The position numbers and the translations under genes are program-made. From Halocaridina rubra (Eukaryota; Arthropoda; Malacostraca; Decapoda; Atyidae), in assembly GCA_037179515.1 (NCBI GenBank), contig JAXCGZ010005686.1, positions 155,001 to 219,000 on the forward strand: a stretch of 64,000 bases of DNA, in the 5' to 3' direction. Shown here piece by piece: positions 1-26,631 of the stretch (position 1 is its first letter; each line of letters opens with the position of its first letter). The notes beneath the pieces were generated by a model that had not been told where the DNA came from, made no database searches, and was given only the letters and a program-made list of their open reading frames with translations.

Positions 1-460
1 CTGCAATTGAAAAAACTTGACAAATTGTATATGTGCTTTAAGGGTAAATGATCTAATAAAAACAGCCATGTGGTACTGATGAGATGAAAATATATATATA
101 CTGTTCTAATGCATATTCTGCTCAAATGAGGAGTACAGACACCTCTGCCTCTCACATTTCATATTCTCTTTCTCTCTTACTCTGCATATTCTTATTTTTC
201 CTAGTGCATGGAAAAATTAATATCATCTTAGTATTGCACTGCATGCTGTAAAAGTTGACTAGATGGGGTGGGATGAGAGAACTGAGGATTCCCCTATATA
301 TTTTCCTCCAACAATGAGTCAAGGCATATAAGGAGGCTTTGGTAAGAAAATTCCGACCAGAACCTCAGTAGCTGAGTATCTGACATGGCAAACCCCCAAC
401 ATAGGTGATTACAGATTTTATATACAATAGTAGATAGACAGATATTCTAAAGACACAAAC
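1..460. other. SIK3 intron 12, incomplete
   Basis: AT-rich sequence after the exon 12 donor. No further SIK3 exon or other coding segment was recognised before the window edge. Confidence 0.5.

Positions 461-15973
<15,513 letters not shown>

Positions 15974-16064
<91 letters not shown>
15974..16064. repeat. (TA)n tract at the edge of the LINE array
   Basis: About 91 bp of TA directly followed by GATTACCTCATTGTG, the 3' terminus (minus strand) of the first LINE copy. Confidence 0.95.
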
Positions 16065-16067
<3 letters not shown>

Positions 16068-16139
16068 TACCTCATTGTGTTTACGGGAAAGAGCCCAAAG
16101 CTCGTATCTTCCCGTCTCCTCATCGGTTCCATTTTAGAC

Positions 16140-16755
16140 TTAGTCATACTTATCATACCTGTCCTTAAAACTATGGATTGAGATAGCATTAACTACCTCC
16201 TCGCTTAGCCAATTCCAATTATCAACTACTCTTACACTGAAAAAGTATTTCCTTACATCCTGCAAAGAACTTTTCTTACGAAGCTTCAAACTATGACCTC
16301 TAGTTCTAGAGCCAGTCATATCAAAATATCCATCCCTATCCACTCTATCATAACCATGAAGGAATTTAAAGACCGTCACCATATCCCCCCCTCACTCTTC
16401 TAGCTTCGAGTGATGGTAAGTCTAATTCCCTCAGCCTCTCATCATAACTGAGATTGCGTATTTCTGGCACCAGTTTCGTGGCATGTCTTTGAACTTTTTC
16501 AAGCTTAGCTATGTGCTTTTTCAAGTGCGGATTCCAAAAGGGGGCTGCATATTCGAGTTTTGGCCTCACATAGGTTACATAAATATTTCTGAACATTTCC
16601 TTGTCCATGTGCCTGAAGGCTACCCTTACATTTGATAAGAATGCATATGCTGCCCTTACTATGCCATTTATATGTATTTCTGGAGACAAATCTGCCAGTA
16701 TGTTTACTCCTAGATCTCTCTCATTTTCTGTCTCTTGAAGTTGTACTCCAGCCAC
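16140..16755 (-). pseudogene. LINE RT C-terminus, array copy A
   Basis: Same 204-residue C-terminal reading frame as copies B and C, but one extra C in the C-run near 16386 shifts the frame at VRG|DMVTVF. Immediately downstream (sense) is the conserved 3' UTR, here with CTCATTG in place of CTAATTG. Confidence 0.85.
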
Positions 16756-16873
16756 CGAGTAGTCAAGCTTGGGTATGTATGTATGTATGTATGTATGTGA
16801 TTACCTAATTGTGTTTACGGGAAAGAGCCCAAAGCTCGTATCTTCCCGTTTCCTCATCGGTTCCATTTTAGAC

Positions 16874-17488
16874 TTAGTGATACTTATCATACCTGTCCTT
16901 AAAACTATGGATTGTGATAGCACTAACTACCTCCTCGCTTAGCCAATTCCAATTATCAACTACTCTTACACTGAAAAAGTATTTCCTTACATCCTGCAAA
17001 GAAGTTTTCTTACCAAGCTTCAAACTATGACCTCTAGTTCTAGAGCCAGCCATATCAAAATATCCATCCCTATCCACTCTATCATAACCATGAAGGAATT
17101 TAAAGACTGTCACCATATCCCCCCTCACTCTTCTAGCTTCGAGTGATGGTAAGTCTAATTCCCTCAGCCTCTCATCATAACTGAGATTGCGTATTTCTGG
17201 CACCAGTTTCGTGGCATGTCTTTGAACTTTTTCAAGCTTAGCTATGTGCTTTTTCAAGTGCGGATTCCAAAAGGGGGCTGCATATTCGAGTTTTGGCCTC
17301 ACATAGGTTACATAAATATTTCTGAACATTTCCTTGTCCATGTGCCTGAAGGCTACCCTTACATTTGATAAGAATGCATATGCTGCCCTTACTATGCCAT
17401 TTATATGTATTTCTGGAGACAAATCTGCCAGTATGTTTACTCCTAGATCTCTCTCATTTTCTGTCTCTTGAAGTTGTACTCCAGCCAC
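16874..17488 (-). pseudogene. LINE RT C-terminus, array copy B, frame intact
   Basis: A 204-codon open frame from AGVQLQETENERDLGVN to FKDRYDKYH and a stop. It lacks the endonuclease and all RT catalytic motifs (no FADD box), so it cannot be autonomous despite being open. It differs from copy C at only a few positions. Confidence 0.85.
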
Positions 17489-17602
17489 CGAGTAGTCAAG
17501 CTTGGGTATGTATGTATGTATGTATGTGATTACCTAATTGTGTTTACGGGAAAGAGCCCAAAGCTCGTATCTTCCCGTTTCCTCATCGGTTCCATTTTAG
17601 AC

Positions 17603-18217
17603 TTAGTGATACTTATCATACCTGTCCTTAAAACTATGGATTGTGATAGCATTAACTACCTCCTCGCTTAGCCAATTCCAATTATCAACTACTCTTACAC
17701 TGAAAAAGTATTTCCTTACATCCTGCAAAGAAGTTTTCTTACCAAGCTTCAAACTATGACCTCTAGTTCTAGAGCCAGCCATATCAAAATATCCATCCCT
17801 ATCCACTCTATCATAACCATGAAGGAATTTAAAGACTGTCACCATATCCCCCCTCACTCTTCTAGCTTCGAGTGATGGTAAGTCTAATTCCCTCAGCCTC
17901 TCATCATAACTGAGATTGCGTATTTCTGGCACCAGTTTCGTGGCATGTCTTTGAACTTTTTCAAGCTTAGCTATGTGCTTTTTCAAGTGCGGATTCCAAA
18001 AGGGGGCTGCATATTCGAGTTTTGGCCTCACATAGGTTACATAAATATTTCTGAACATTTCCTTGTCCATGTGCCTGAAGGCTACCCTTACATTTGATAA
18101 GAATGCATATGCTGCCCTTACTATGCCATTTATATGTATTTCTGGAGACAAATCTGCCAGTATGTTTACTCCTAGATCTCTCTCATTTTCTGTCTCTTGA
18201 AGTTGTACTCCAGCCAC
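17603..18217 (-). pseudogene. LINE RT C-terminus, array copy C, frame intact
   Basis: Near-identical to copy B over about 707 bp, including the same 5' junction. The spacer after it (18235-18280) is about twice as long as the one between B and C, consistent with tetranucleotide slippage. Confidence 0.85.
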
Positions 18218-18355
18218 CGAGTAGTCAAGCTTGGGTATGTATGTATGTATGTATGTATGTATGTATGTATGTATGTATGTGATTACCTAATTGTGTTTAC
18301 GGGAAAGAGCCCAAAGCTCGTATCTTCCCGTTTCCTCATCGGTTCCATTTTAGAC

Positions 18356-18805
18356 TTAGTGATACTTATCATACATGTCCTTAAAACTATGGATTGTGAT
18401 AGCATTAACTACCTCCTCGCTTAGCCAATTACAATTATCAACTACTCTTACACTGAAAAAGTATTTCCTTACATCCTGCAAAGAAGTTTTCTTACCAAGC
18501 TTCAAACTATGACCTCTAGTTCTAGAGCCAGCCATATCAAAATATCCATCCCTATCCACTCTATCATAACCATGAAGGAATTTAAAGACTGTCACCATAT
18601 CCCCCCTCACTCTTCTAGCTTCGAGTGATGGTAAGTCTAATTCCCTCAGCCTCTCATCATAACTGAGATTGCGTATTTCTGGCACCAGTTTCGTGGCATG
18701 TCTTTGAACTTTTTCAAGCTTAGCTATGTGCTTTTTCAAGTGCGGATTCCAAAAGGGGGCTGCATATTCGAGTTTTGGCCTCACATAGGTTACATAAATA
18801 TTTCT
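18356..18805 (-). pseudogene. LINE RT C-terminus, array copy D
   Basis: Starts (sense) at about the NIYVTYVRPKLEY position, where sequence switches to TATG repeats at 18806. The remaining frame is open to the KYH terminus. Confidence 0.8.
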
Positions 18806-18902
18806 GTGTGTATGTATGTATGTATGTGATTACCTAAATGTGTTTACGGGAAAGAGCCCAAAGCTCGTATCTTCCCGTCTTCTCATCGGTTCCATTTTAT
18901 AC

Positions 18903-19257
18903 TTAGTGATACTTATCATACCTGTCCTTAAAACTATGGCTTGAGATAGCATTAACTACCTCCTCGCTCAGCCAATTCCAATTATCAACTACTCTTGCAC
19001 TGAAAAAGTATTTCCTTACATCCTGCAAAGAAGTTTTCTTACCAAGGTTCAAACTATGACCTCTAGTTCTAGAGCCAGCCATATCAATATATCCATCCCT
19101 ATCCACTCTATCATAACCATGAAGGAATTTAAAGACTGTCACCATATCCCCCTCAATCTTCTAGCTTCGAGTGATGGTAAGTCTAATTCCTTCAGCCTCT
19201 CATCATAACTGAGATTGCGTATTTCTGGCACCAGCTTCGTGGCATGTCTTTGCACTT
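18903..19257 (-). pseudogene. LINE RT C-terminus, array copy E
   Basis: Truncated near VQRHATKLVP. A one-base loss in the C-run near 19150 shifts frame before [10 protein letters not shown]. The spacer to copy F is a bare TGTATGT, the shortest in the array. Confidence 0.78.
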
Positions 19258-19339
19258 TGTATGTGATTACCTAATTGTGTTTACGGGAAAGAGCCCAAAG
19301 CTCGTATCATCCCGTCTCCTGATCGGTTCCATTTTAGAC

Positions 19340-19813
19340 TTAGTGATACTTATCATACCTGTCCTTAAAACTATGGATTGAGATAGCATTAACTACCTCC
19401 TCGCTTAGCCAATTCCAATTATCAACTACTCTTACACTGAAAAAGTATTTCCTTACATCCTGCAAAGAAATTTTCTTACCAAGCTTCAAACTATGACCTC
19501 TAGTTCTAGAGCCAGCCATATCAAAATATCCATCCCTATCCACTCTATCATAACCATGAAGGAATTTAAAGACTGTCACCATATCCCCCCTCACTCTTCT
19601 AGCTTCGAGTGATGGTAAGTCTAATTCCCTCAGCCTCTCATCATAACTGAGATTGCGTATTTCTGGCACCAGTTTCGTGGCATGTCTTTGAACTTTTTCA
19701 AGCTTAGCTATGTGCTTTTTCAAGTGCGGATTCCAAAAGGGGGCTGCATATTCGAGTTTTGGCCTCACATAGGTTACATAAATATTTCTGAACATTTCCT
19801 TGTCCATGTGCCT
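19340..19813 (-). pseudogene. LINE RT C-terminus, array copy F
   Basis: Open frame from HMDKEMFRNIYVTYV to the KYH stop, with its 5' break at CAGGCACATGG against (CATA)n. Confidence 0.8.
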
Positions 19814-19839
19814 GTATGTATGTATGTATGTATGTATGT

Positions 19840-20451
19840 GATTACCTAATTGTGATTACCTAATTGTGTTTGCGGGAAAGAGCCCAAAGCTCGTATCTTC
19901 CCGTCTCCTCATCGGTTCCATTTTATACTTAGTCATACTTATCATACCTGTCCTTAAAACTATGGATTGAGATAGCATTAACTACCTCCTCGCTTAGCCA
20001 ATTCCAATTATCAACTACTCTTACAATGAAAAAGTATGTATGTATGTATGTATGTATGTGATTACCTAATTGTGATTACCTAATTGTGTTTACGGGAAAG
20101 AGCCCAAAGCTCGTATCTTCCCGTCTCCTGATCGGTTCCATTTTAGACTTAGTGATACTTATCGTACCTGTCCTTAAAACTATGGATTGAGATAGCATTA
20201 ACTACCTCCTCGCTTAGCGAATTCCAATTATCAACTACTCTTACACTGAAAAAGTATTTCCTTACATCCTGCAAAGAAGTTTTCTTACCAAGCTTCAAAC
20301 TATGACCTCTAGTTCTAGAGCCAACCATATCGAAATATCGATCCCTATCCACTCTATCATAACCATGAAGGAATTTAAAGACTGTCACCATATCCCCCAT
20401 TACTCTTCTAGCTTCGAGTGATGGCAAGTCTAATTCCCTCAGCCTCTCATC
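19840..20451 (-). pseudogene. LINE 3' ends, array copies G and H
   Basis: G keeps only about 195 bp (codons from around KYFFSV plus the 3' UTR). H keeps about 392 bp, from YDERLRELD. Both carry a duplicated terminal 14-mer (ACAATTAGGTAATC twice in sense), absent from A-F. Confidence 0.8.
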
Positions 20452-20466
20452 ATGTATGTATGTATG

Positions 20467-20470
<4 letters not shown>

Positions 20471-20538
<68 letters not shown>
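20471..20538. repeat. (TA)n following (TATG)n
   Basis: The copy H spacer (TATG)n grades directly into about 68 bp of TA, which then abuts the retroelement 3' end at 20539. Confidence 0.93.
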
Positions 20539-20542
<4 letters not shown>

Positions 20543-20990
20543 GAGTGTGACACCCGGACAGGCAAAATATCTGCCCTCATCAATAAAGACCCTGGAACGA
20601 GAAAACATTAAGACGAAGGAAAAGAAAAAGGTTATGGACAAGGTAAATATGAGGTAATGATTCACAAAGGAAAAAGACAGACTGAAAGAATAGTCAAAGT
20701 ACTGAGTATCTAGAGATATGGAGGATTAGTCCCTGAGCTGACGATAGATCCACCTTTTGAAGGAAAATTGGGTATAAGAATTAGGAAAGGTGGAAGAGAG
20801 TTCCAGAGTCTGAGGATAGATGGGAAGAGGCAGTCGCTGGACCTACCAATCTGCGAGCTACAAATCTCCACACAATACCTGTGGAACGAGGCCGCTTGGC
20901 TAGTGTTACACAGCCTCTGCAATGGGGGATGGATGCAATTCGCCAACTCATTAGAGCAGCGATGGAAGTAGTAGCGATCGAAAAGAGAAA
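20539..20990 (-). mobile_element. Truncated LINE: C-terminus and 3' end
   Basis: On the minus strand the frame around 20710-20946 reads ...CLFPSILRLWNSLPPFLI..., the WNSLP-type C-terminus of jockey/CR1-group reverse transcriptases. The downstream 3' UTR ends GATGAGGGCAGATATTTTGC...GGGTGTCACACTCATAA beside the TA tract. This 3' end resembles that of the truncated copies at 26147, 32577 and 36580. Confidence 0.6.
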
Positions 20991-21978
20991 GGGATGATAT
21001 CTGTGTGTGTGTGTAAAGATGTTACATTAAGAAATATGGTTTAAAAAAAGTCTATAATATTTGTGCTCTGTGACGAATAATTCATATTTAATCTTGTATG
21101 CAGCATATTATAATCAATATGAGGAATTAACCAATAGTCAACCTTTGAGCGTTCCTTGGACTAATTTGTTTCTTAGTTTGCTTTAGGGAAAAAAATTGGA
21201 AGATAAGACTGTCCAGGGGATTTTGAGCATATATATAATAGACAATATGTAAATGACATAATTATTGTTTATAGGCATACCCGGACATGTAAAAAAGTTT
21301 CATGAACATTTTAATATCTTAGAAGGAATTTGAGATCATAATATAACATTCTAGATGTACTGACAATACAACAATTATAAATTGACAACTCTGTCTTTAG
21401 AAAAGAAACCTACACTGGTGCCTGAATTAAGTGATTGATTGAGCCACATTCATGAAAAATTACAAATTTGGATCATTTATAAAACTGCTTTATAGACTAA
21501 GAGAATATCATATGATTACATAGCTTTCTTGTTGATCTTGACATTTTAAGATCCTAGTTGTAAGCAATGGCTATTCAGAGAACTTACTTGTAAATATATT
21601 CCTCAAATCAATTATACTCATTATTTCAAATTAAAAAAAACGTGAATCACAGACGAAATTCCTTCTCTGGTATCATCTACATGTACACGTTCACAACCTA
21701 TAATGGTTGTTATAAAGGATTAGCAGATAGCTCGTTAGCTATTAGGAAACTGGAACTATCTTATAAAATTACTTTGTAAAACCACTACAGTCATCAGCTA
21801 GAAAGCATAGTAAGAGAGTGTAAAAACTTGTAAAGGAGGAGGAATATAATTTAGTGTGTAAATGCCAGACCTCACAGAAATTAAAATAACATAAAGTTTG
21901 TTTATTATAATTTCCTATTTGATCTCAAAATATAAGAGGACGAGTTCTTCCTTCTGCCGACTCCTATTATCAATATGT
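20991..21978. other. Unannotated AT-rich stretch
   Basis: About 1 kb with a short (GT)n at 21001-21013. No coding segment or repeat recognised. Confidence 0.5.
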
Positions 21979-22440
21979 GATTACCTAATTGTGTTTACGG
22001 GAAAGAGCCCAAAGCTCGTATCTTCCCGTCTCCTCATCGCTTCCATTTTATACTTAGTGATACTTATCATACCTGTCCTTAAAACTATGGATTGAGATAG
22101 CATTAACTACCTCCTCGCTTAGCGAATTCCAATTATCAACTACTCTTACACTGAAAAAGTATTTCCTTACATCCTGCAAAGAAGTTTTCTTACGAAGCTT
22201 CAAACTATGACCTCTAGTTCTAGAGCCAGCCATATCAAAATATCGATCCCTATCCACTCTATCATAACCATAAAGGAATTTAAAGACTGTCACCATATCC
22301 CCCCTCGCTCTTCTAGCTTCGAGTGATGGTAAGTCTAATTCCCTCAGCCTCTCATCATAACTGAGATTGCGTATTTCTGGCACCAGTTTCGTGGCATGTC
22401 TTTGAACTTTTTCAAGCTTAGCTATGTGCTTTTTCAAGTG
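21979..22440 (-). mobile_element. Detached copy of the arrayed CR1-like LINE
   Basis: Same 3' terminus (GATTACCTAATTG on the plus strand) and C-terminal coding as the array, truncated near HLKKHIAKLEK at 22440. It has no TATG spacer on either side apart from a single TATGTGATTAC, and shows substitutions shared with copy H (for example NWNSLSEEVV). Confidence 0.88.
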
Positions 22441-23000
22441 TTCGTATATGCATGCACTGACCTTTAGATAAATGGCCAATCAGGGTGAGTAAAGGTCATA
22501 GATAAGCATGTGCATTATGGCAGTAGGGTTAAAATAAAGTTTTTTTTTTTATTTTCCATTTAGCTTACATTTTCATTACTTGATTACCATAATGGTTTTG
22601 TGTGTGACGTACTCTTTTCTTTGTAATCGGTGTATCCTGGGTTTTACGAGAATAAAAAAAAAAAAAAGGAGTTGACTTTTTCATTCTCGGTGTTTTACCA
22701 ACAGCAGTCGCCCTATATTTCTATAAGATAATGGCATTTATTTCTACTGTAGTTCTTTGATGGAGGTGAATTTTAATATTGCATTAGGACTTTTTTTTTT
22801 AATAAGTCTGACCTTCAAAATTGTCGTAAATTACCTTTATTCATTTTCGGTTAGGATAAGGTAGGTTAGATTTAGGTTAGATTTGGTTGGGTTAGGAATT
22901 TGATTTTTTTGACGACCTGATTCGGCCAAAACCCACTAGAATCCACAGGAAAATCATAACTGTCACTTCCATAGGGAAATGGGCGAGATTGTTAAAGGCA
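22441..23000. other. Unannotated stretch
   Basis: AT-rich, with several T and A homopolymer runs and a GGTTAGATTTAGGTTAG-type run near 22850-22900. No gene recognised. Confidence 0.5.
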
Positions 23001-23034
23001 TACAAACAGAAATTCGCTATAAATACACATACAT

Positions 23035-23400
23035 ATGCACATGCCTCATTCCCCTTGTAAGGGAGGTGGCCGAGCCAAGAAATGCACATTCACCACGATC
23101 CACACATACCTCAACCACTCCTCTCAACTCCTTGGGGATAAAGGGTTGCCATGTCTCCCCCTCTTCCACCCTGCTTGGGTCATCCACAAGATAGGCAGGC
23201 AAGGATATTCTACTGTAAGACCCAACAGCAGCAGCTGGTTTACCTCTACCGCTTCATCACATGGCAACTCCCCTCACACCCGTCCATCACAGTTCACTGA
23301 GCTAGCAGGTGCGAAAAATCCTCTGCCCGCGCCATCTATGCACAATCTTCCTCTACTCATTCCCAACTCTTGCACGCACTCTTCCCTGGTCCACTGACAT
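23035..23400. repeat. Dispersed repeat, family unresolved
   Basis: GC-richer segment with CTTGTAAGGGAGGTGGCCGA and GCTTGGGTCATCCACAAGAT. Related segments occur at 47095-47215 (CTTGGGTCAACCACATGGTA, then GGCCCAACAACTGCATCTGG) and, inverted, at 31010-31190. Overlapping open frames on both strands suggest no gene. Probably a retroelement 3' region. Confidence 0.5.
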
Positions 23401-24170
23401 TCCACGTACATTCAGTGTTCTTTTCACCCCATCCATCCATACAGTGCAATGAGCTGTTTAGTGAATGCAAAAATGTCGTCTCAGTTTCGTTGTAATTGCT
23501 GTACTTGTGTATGTCACTTCCATATCCTCTGTAAGTCCGTTCCAGATAGTGGAAATCCTGACAAACAGGGATCCGGCATTAATTTTTCTTCTTGTTCTTG
23601 GTATCACGAGCTATTTTGATCATTGGGTGTTTTTTTTTTTTCGGCAGCGCTGCTAACTATGCTAATATTTATAACCTCTTTTTCTTCTTCGTCTACATCT
23701 TTTCCCACTTTTATGTGGGGTCGATGTTGCGCTAATATTTATAACCCATTTTGGTATACTGTTCATTAATTGGTACACAGAACATCAATATTTGTTTTGT
23801 ATCAGGAATTAAGTTAGTTTTGCTTAGAAATGACTTTGCAATGTTAAACTTTTACCAAAACCAACATTGACACTACAGACATATTTCTGAGTAATCTAGA
23901 CCTCATTCAAGAGACGATTATTACAATCGTTCCATACAGCTGCTCAGTATGAGATATTGCTATGAACTTAGTTTTTATAACTATATTCCTACTCTGTGTG
24001 TCTAATAATTTATATTACGATTTAAAAAGAAAAGCGCATAACTTGCTCCACTGCATATATTATTGGAAGGAGCAGAACTTTTATAAAAAAGTGGTACTAT
24101 AATTGTAGGTCTTTGGGTGCTACGATAAAGACGAGTTCTTAATGTAATAAATGGAGTCGAGTTGTACTTA
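23401..24170. other. Unannotated stretch
   Basis: AT-rich, with no recognisable coding, RNA or transposon signal. Confidence 0.45.
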
Positions 24171-24173
24171 TAT

Positions 24174-24636
24174 TTACTCGTATTCCAATTCTTGTAAAAT
24201 AGTGTATTGCTCTTTCCATTGTCGATTCATTTCTAAGATTATGAGATCAAGATGTTCTGTACTTCTGCAGAAAAGCCACTGGGCAACCTTTGCCAATTCG
24301 AAAAGCATGGCACCGTGACCATTAGTTTCCATATATATTAAGTAAAGGAACGAATACTCAAACTTGAAAGAAGCCAAATTCAACACAAAACTTTTCTGAT
24401 ATGCTTATTATTACTGACTTCACACGGTTTGTTAGATAGCTGTTAAACCAGAAATCCTGTAGAAAGATTGAAAAAGATTCAGAAGCTTTGAAGAGGTCAC
24501 GTATGGCAAACAATGATATTTCACTCTCATCCCTATTTCTATGCAATGTGTCATGCACTTGTGTTAAGCCAGTTTTTATAATTAAATCTTCCCAGAATTC
24601 ATGCTGTGATTTTGAATATAGATTATTACTTAACAT
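24174..24636 (-). pseudogene. Unrecognised coding-like remnant in two overlapping frames
   Basis: Two minus-strand frames, 24358-24636 (FWEDLIIKTGLTQVHDTLHR...) and 24174-24386 (FELAKVAQWLFCRSTEHLDL...), overlap near 24370 and could be one reading frame split by a single shift. Composition looks protein-like, but I recognise no family and see no splice logic. It could equally be chance. Confidence 0.25.
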
Positions 24637-24716
24637 TTATTCATATAACTGATTTGTTACTAATTTCTCAAAAACGTTTGGTAAAATGTTAGTAGGATAA
24701 ATAGTTTATAATTACT

Positions 24717-24905
24717 TTGAGCCTCTTATCCTGTCTGGATTCGGTTTTACATCACGAACTCCCTTTTCTACTAAGGGCTAGGACGGTTGCCTTCTTACGA
24801 AGGACTTGTTTTGGCAGATGTAATCGTTACCTTGAGCGTATGCCCTTACTAACCTCAGTCCGTGACGGGGCGCGAACCCTCGACCTGCCGCCTCAGAGTG
24901 AAATA
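24717..24905 (-). mobile_element. tRNA-related SINE copy
   Basis: On the minus strand it contains GGTTCGCGCCCCGTC, close to a pol III B box, followed by a body (CGTCCTAGCCCTTAGTAGAA) also found at 29938-30060 and 39040-39215. The A box half is not clear in this copy. Confidence 0.5.
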
Positions 24906-26112
24906 GGATAGGAGGGGAAACAAGAAGGAGGATATAGGATAAAAAGGAATTGAAGGGAAAAACACGAAAATTAAGTAGAAAAAGAGATAAAAAGAGAGGG
25001 ACAAACCCTCCTGCTAGGTTTTAATAAATTCATAACGTGGCTATGGTTTTGCGTGGCCCCCACTGCCCAGACATGACTCTCCATCTATTGTTTATTTGAA
25101 TGTTTTTATTGTCGTGAGTAGCTCCGCTACTTATTTAATTGATTTATGAGAAATGGTATATATTATTTTAGAATGATGAGAAAAAAAGTGTAGTAGTAGA
25201 TAAAGTGCAGGAATGACTTAATATTTTCTATTGAAACCAAGTTTGTTTATCTTTTAATAGTATTTATGAAAAGTTCAGTGGGAGAGACAGATCAGAATGA
25301 TTAATTACTTACAAACGATCAACTATGATGCTATTCTTTATAACAATCCAATTATATTAAATCTCCTCCACGAAAGTCATCATATTCATACACCATCGTT
25401 TTAATATATACATATGTATATATGTACACGTGTAAACCTTCTCATACACACATGTACATTTGATAATTATATAAACTATATTTTTTTTTTCTTTAGACGA
25501 AAAACGTAGTTTATTTAAAGGAAAAGTTAATCCGGCATCTCCAGTCTTCAGGGAAGATTCTGTAGGAGTGCAGGTGACAATGATCGTAGTCATGTAAATG
25601 CTAATCCGGTTAATGACTTACAAGAATTTAGTTGATACCTCATTTGCTCCTTTGGATTTTTTTTTCTGTCTAGACTATGCACGTTTCTTACTGATACAGT
25701 CTCCAGGCTAAGGTCTAAGCTGGAGCCTTTCGATTGTGAGGTCTTTTATTCAGTGGATTCTGGCTTTCCAGAGTACTATTTGAATTCTTACGCCATTTCC
25801 CCTGTGCTTGCAAAGAAAATATTAGATTTTTTACAAGAAACTGGTGTCTCTTGAACATATAGATTGAGAACAGGATTTATTTTTTTGCTTTATATAATTG
25901 TGTATGTAGGTAAGGAGACATTTTACCACGAAACTATCTCGCCATGGTTTAGTGATCCGGTGGAAAAGTGTCTGGTAGCAGAGTATTAGAGTATTACAGC
26001 ATTATATAGTTATATATTGTAAGAACAGATTACTTATGCTTCTAATATCAATGCGACTGCTGTATGTAGGTTTACAGTCAAAGCGACGTAGCAGTAGCAT
26101 CAGCAGCAGTTG
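24906..26112. other. Unannotated stretch
   Basis: AT-rich DNA without a recognisable feature apart from short T runs. Confidence 0.45.
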
Positions 26113-26115
26113 TAA

Positions 26116-26146
<31 letters not shown>
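26113..26146. repeat. (TAG)n microsatellite beside a retroelement tail
   Basis: About 34 bp of AGT/TAG triplets immediately followed by the T-run that is the poly(A) tail of a minus-strand retroelement end. Confidence 0.85.
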
Positions 26147-26390
26147 TTTTTTTTAATGATTGTGACACCAGGACGGGCCAAAAAAATTATAAAATAAAAC
26201 AGCCCTCATCGGGCCTGGGCACGAAGGATAGATAAAGTAAAGAGAAACAGAGATGGAGCGTGTAATGACTTGTCAGATGTGAAGGGATACTAAAAGATGT
26301 GTGATGAATATCCAAGAATATTCAGTGTAGCTGTAGGCATAGAAAAAGAACCGTAACTGAAGGAAGACTTAACATCGAACTGTCCTGGAC
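26147..26390 (-). mobile_element. Truncated retroelement 3' end (RPDEG-type)
   Basis: In sense (minus) orientation it runs from GTTCGATGTTAAGTCTTCCT to GGCCCAGGCCCGATGAGGGC-like sequence, then CCCGTCCTGGTGTCACAATC and an A tail. The same unit is inserted at 36580-36829, and its 3' half occurs at 32577. The 3' end resembles the LINE end at 20539, so these may be 5'-truncated LINEs or SINEs using that tail. Confidence 0.7.
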
Positions 26391-26532
26391 AGATCTATTT
26401 AAGTTCAAAATACCTTCAGCTGTAGTATTTATCATATGACAGGAAAAGAAGTATGTAAATAAATAATCCCTCAACTATTGCTTCTGGCATTATTCTACAA
26501 GAAGTAAGATTGTCTATACTCATTTGAAAAAA

Positions 26533-26535
<3 letters not shown>

Positions 26536-26626
<91 letters not shown>
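26536..26626. repeat. (CT)n tract at LINE 5' junction
   Basis: About 91 bp of CT. A further (CT)n run sits directly after the LINE at 29697-29711, suggesting one tract split by the insertion. Confidence 0.92.

Positions 26627-26631
<5 letters not shown>

Larger units (their letters stand above)
16065..20473 (-). mobile_element. Head-to-tail array of eight 5'-truncated CR1-like LINE copies
   Basis: Eight copies of the same LINE 3' region, all on the minus strand, joined by (TATG)n: A 16065-16772, B 16799-17505, C 17528-18234, D 18281-18805, E 18828-19257, F 19265-19813, G 19840-20034, H 20060-20451. Every copy ends (sense strand) in ...CCCGTAAACACAATTAGGTA, then ATCACA and (TACA)n. The encoded part is the C-terminal portion of a non-LTR reverse transcriptase ([53 protein letters not shown]), as in CR1-like elements. 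A, B and C share one 5' junction (CCCAAGCTTGACTACTCGG); D-H each break at a different place. Confidence 0.93.

Noticed and set aside
16065..20451. TTAGG within the LINE 3' terminus as an arthropod telomere repeat
   Set aside because: Only a single TTAGG occurs per copy (in ACAATTAGGTAATC); there is no (TTAGG)n run, so no telomeric link is supported.
23035..23397. Overlapping open frames on both strands in a GC-richer block
   Set aside because: The block is a dispersed repeat with relatives at 31010 and 47095; no conserved protein seen.
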